This document shows positions 62,533-64,000 of a stretch of DNA of 64,000 nucleotides, piece after piece. How positions within the stretch are numbered: the stretch's first letter is position 1; each line of letters begins with the position of its first letter. Under the pieces are notes generated by a model. That model saw only the letters and a list, made by a program, of their open reading frames with translations, searched no databases and had not been told where the DNA came from. This DNA comes from Hippopus hippopus. Taxonomy: Eukaryota > Mollusca > Bivalvia > Cardiida > Cardiidae. The stretch is taken from positions 32,048,266 through 32,112,265 of the forward strand of contig OX328103.1 of NCBI GenBank assembly GCA_946811185.2. Direction: 5' to 3'. The position numbers and the translations under genes are program-made.

Positions 62533-62942
62533 GTAAGTTCATGGAAAATAATGTAGCAAACAGAAATTACTCAAAACGAGCAATTTCCCATTATTTGACA
62601 ATATTTAGATCGGCTTTTCTTTAAGAAAACATGAAGATATTGTCATAGCCCTGTTGTCGTCTGCGTTGTTGTGGTGCAAAAACTTTGACATTTTATAATG
62701 TCTCTGTCATTTCCAAAGATATTTACTTCAAACTAGGATTAGGTTTTTTAACTATCCAAAGGGGGAACCCATACAATAAGGGCAGGTAAATTTCAAAATA
62801 TTTTTGAAAGTTATCCCTTTTTCTCACCTTAGAATTTTCCCTGAAAATCAGTCTGTTTCTAAAAGCAACTGCAGCCCAGCATTGGCTCCCAGATTTCTTT
62901 TCATTCATTATATAACCGTAATTCATGCAGAGTGTCCATACT

Positions 62943-63160
62943 TAACCCTTCACCAAACAGTCCCTCATTTTTATCACTTTACAGATAAATAGAGGATTTT
63001 TGGGGTTTTTCTCGGTGAAAGATCAAAATTTTTTTCATCGAATGGACATCATTGGTAATACTAGCCACTCATGAAACTATTACCAATGATATTCACAAGA
63101 TTAAATAAATTTGATCTTTCAACGAAAAAAAACCCAAATATTCTATTTATTTCTTGCTTG
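62943..63160. repeat. Fold-back element in last intron
   Basis: GGTTTTTCTCGGTGAAAGATC and its near complement GATCTTTCAACGAAAAAAA flank a small inner inverted repeat (TCATTGGTAATA / TATTACCAATGA). It is inserted in a MITE-A left end. Confidence 0.6.
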
Positions 63161-63640
63161 TAACTCCTCCTTTGGCGGGGACTTACATCAAGATCATGTA
63201 CATTTTTTGCCGGTAATTCCCTGTGGCGTAGCCCCTCCACATAACACACATTGCAATACTACATAAAGTGTAAGAAATGTAGGGTAAATTATGTCATATT
63301 TCCATGTGGTTGAATGGCATGCGCTGTTTACCTTGGTAACTAGTGCACAGGAACTACTGTTTCCGCTGTTCAATTGAAGAGTTAGGAAATAAAATCAGCA
63401 TTTTTCACTGGTCGTAACTATGAAATATCGAACAATCTTCTACTGTTATTTCTCGATAAACTACGAAAAGCATGAACGAAAGGCTTGTATTGAAAAATGT
63501 GGTATCCATCATTTTTTCCCTATTGCCACAGTGTTCTCCAAAACTTGTCTTGGAGGTCATATAAATTTTGAATTGTTTGGTACAGGGTTATTGGGAGAAA
63601 TATAGATTTAGAGCTGCATTCATTTTAACATTGAATTGTT

Positions 63641-64000
63641 TTAACTCTTTACCACACAATCCTGAGTTTTAAAGACCCTTACAAAACAAGCTTTTGAAAA
63701 CATTGTGGGAAAAGGAGAAAATGCTGGTAACCAGCATTTTCTCCTTTTCCCACAATGTTTTCTACTCTTTCAGACATTGAATTGCATTCATTTTAATATT
63801 GAATTGTTTTAACTCTTTACCACACAATTCTGAGTTTTAACGACCCCTACAAAAAAAAAGCTTTTGAAAACATTGTGGTAAAAGGAGTAAATGCTGTAAC
63901 CAACATTTTCTCCTTTTCCCACAATGTTTTCTACTCTTTCAGACATTGAATTGCATTCATTTTAACATTGAATTGTTTTAGCTGTTTACCACACAATCCC
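63641..64000 (+). repeat. Tandem MITE-A-derived units of about 168 bp
   Basis: Starts at 63641, 63809 and about 63978 each read TTAACTCTTTACCACACAAT or close to it. Each full unit has the hairpin and then jumps to the next left end, without the MITE right half. The array runs off the window edge. Confidence 0.8.

Overview
The window is animal nuclear DNA, most likely from a bivalve mollusc. It is AT-rich, has many short exons with canonical GT/AG borders, and its introns are crowded with short mobile elements and tandem-repeat families of a kind common in bivalve genomes. The species cannot be fixed from the sequence. There is no bacterial-style gene packing, and I see no rRNA, CRISPR or free-standing tRNA gene.

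One host gene fills the window on the + strand. I traced 30 coding exons from an ATG at 2944 to 62532. All junction phases agree except for one apparent single-base frameshift inside exon 10. The roughly 2,940 residues seen begin with a LOTUS/OST-HTH-like winged helix. Acidic, disordered stretches with SUMO-interacting-type motifs follow, then further winged-helix-like segments, and then a GHKL (Hsp90/sacsin-type) ATPase domain in exons 13-15. The long region after it matches animal relatives of plant NO VEIN. The gene runs off the right edge, so the C-terminal domain is not visible. Positions 1-2943 are 5' flank or upstream intron.

Introns 1-17 and 19-30 mostly carry one abundant MITE family (called MITE-A here: TTAA-bounded, about 225 bp, with a near-perfect 65-bp central palindrome). 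They also carry a second fold-back family (MITE-B), tRNA-derived SINEs, and several repeat families that share a CTCTTGTT-type 3' end.

Intron 18 (27400-47184) is about 19.8 kb, many times longer than the others, and holds two nests. The first is a MITE-A copy (27475-30694) split by two tandem-repeat elements and a 418-bp inverted-repeat transposon. The second has three levels. A dead mariner (31194-46672) is interrupted by a smaller Tc/mariner-type fold-back element (32197-46353), which is itself interrupted by a 13.15-kb Polinton/Maverick-like element (32481-45629).

The Polinton-like element is the most unusual part of the window. Its two terminal inverted repeats are each 4,324 bp and collinear with each other. 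Each has a 24-bp hairpin next to the tip, a 3.2-kb array of a roughly 57-bp motif, a small gene and its leader. Between the arms are two minus-strand genes (a coiled-coil/basic protein and a CCHC zinc-knuckle protein) and two broken fragments of a protein-primed type B DNA polymerase, each next to a copy of the same 165-bp segment. The right arm cuts the second polymerase fragment. This suggests a deletion derivative whose left end was copied, inverted, over its right end.
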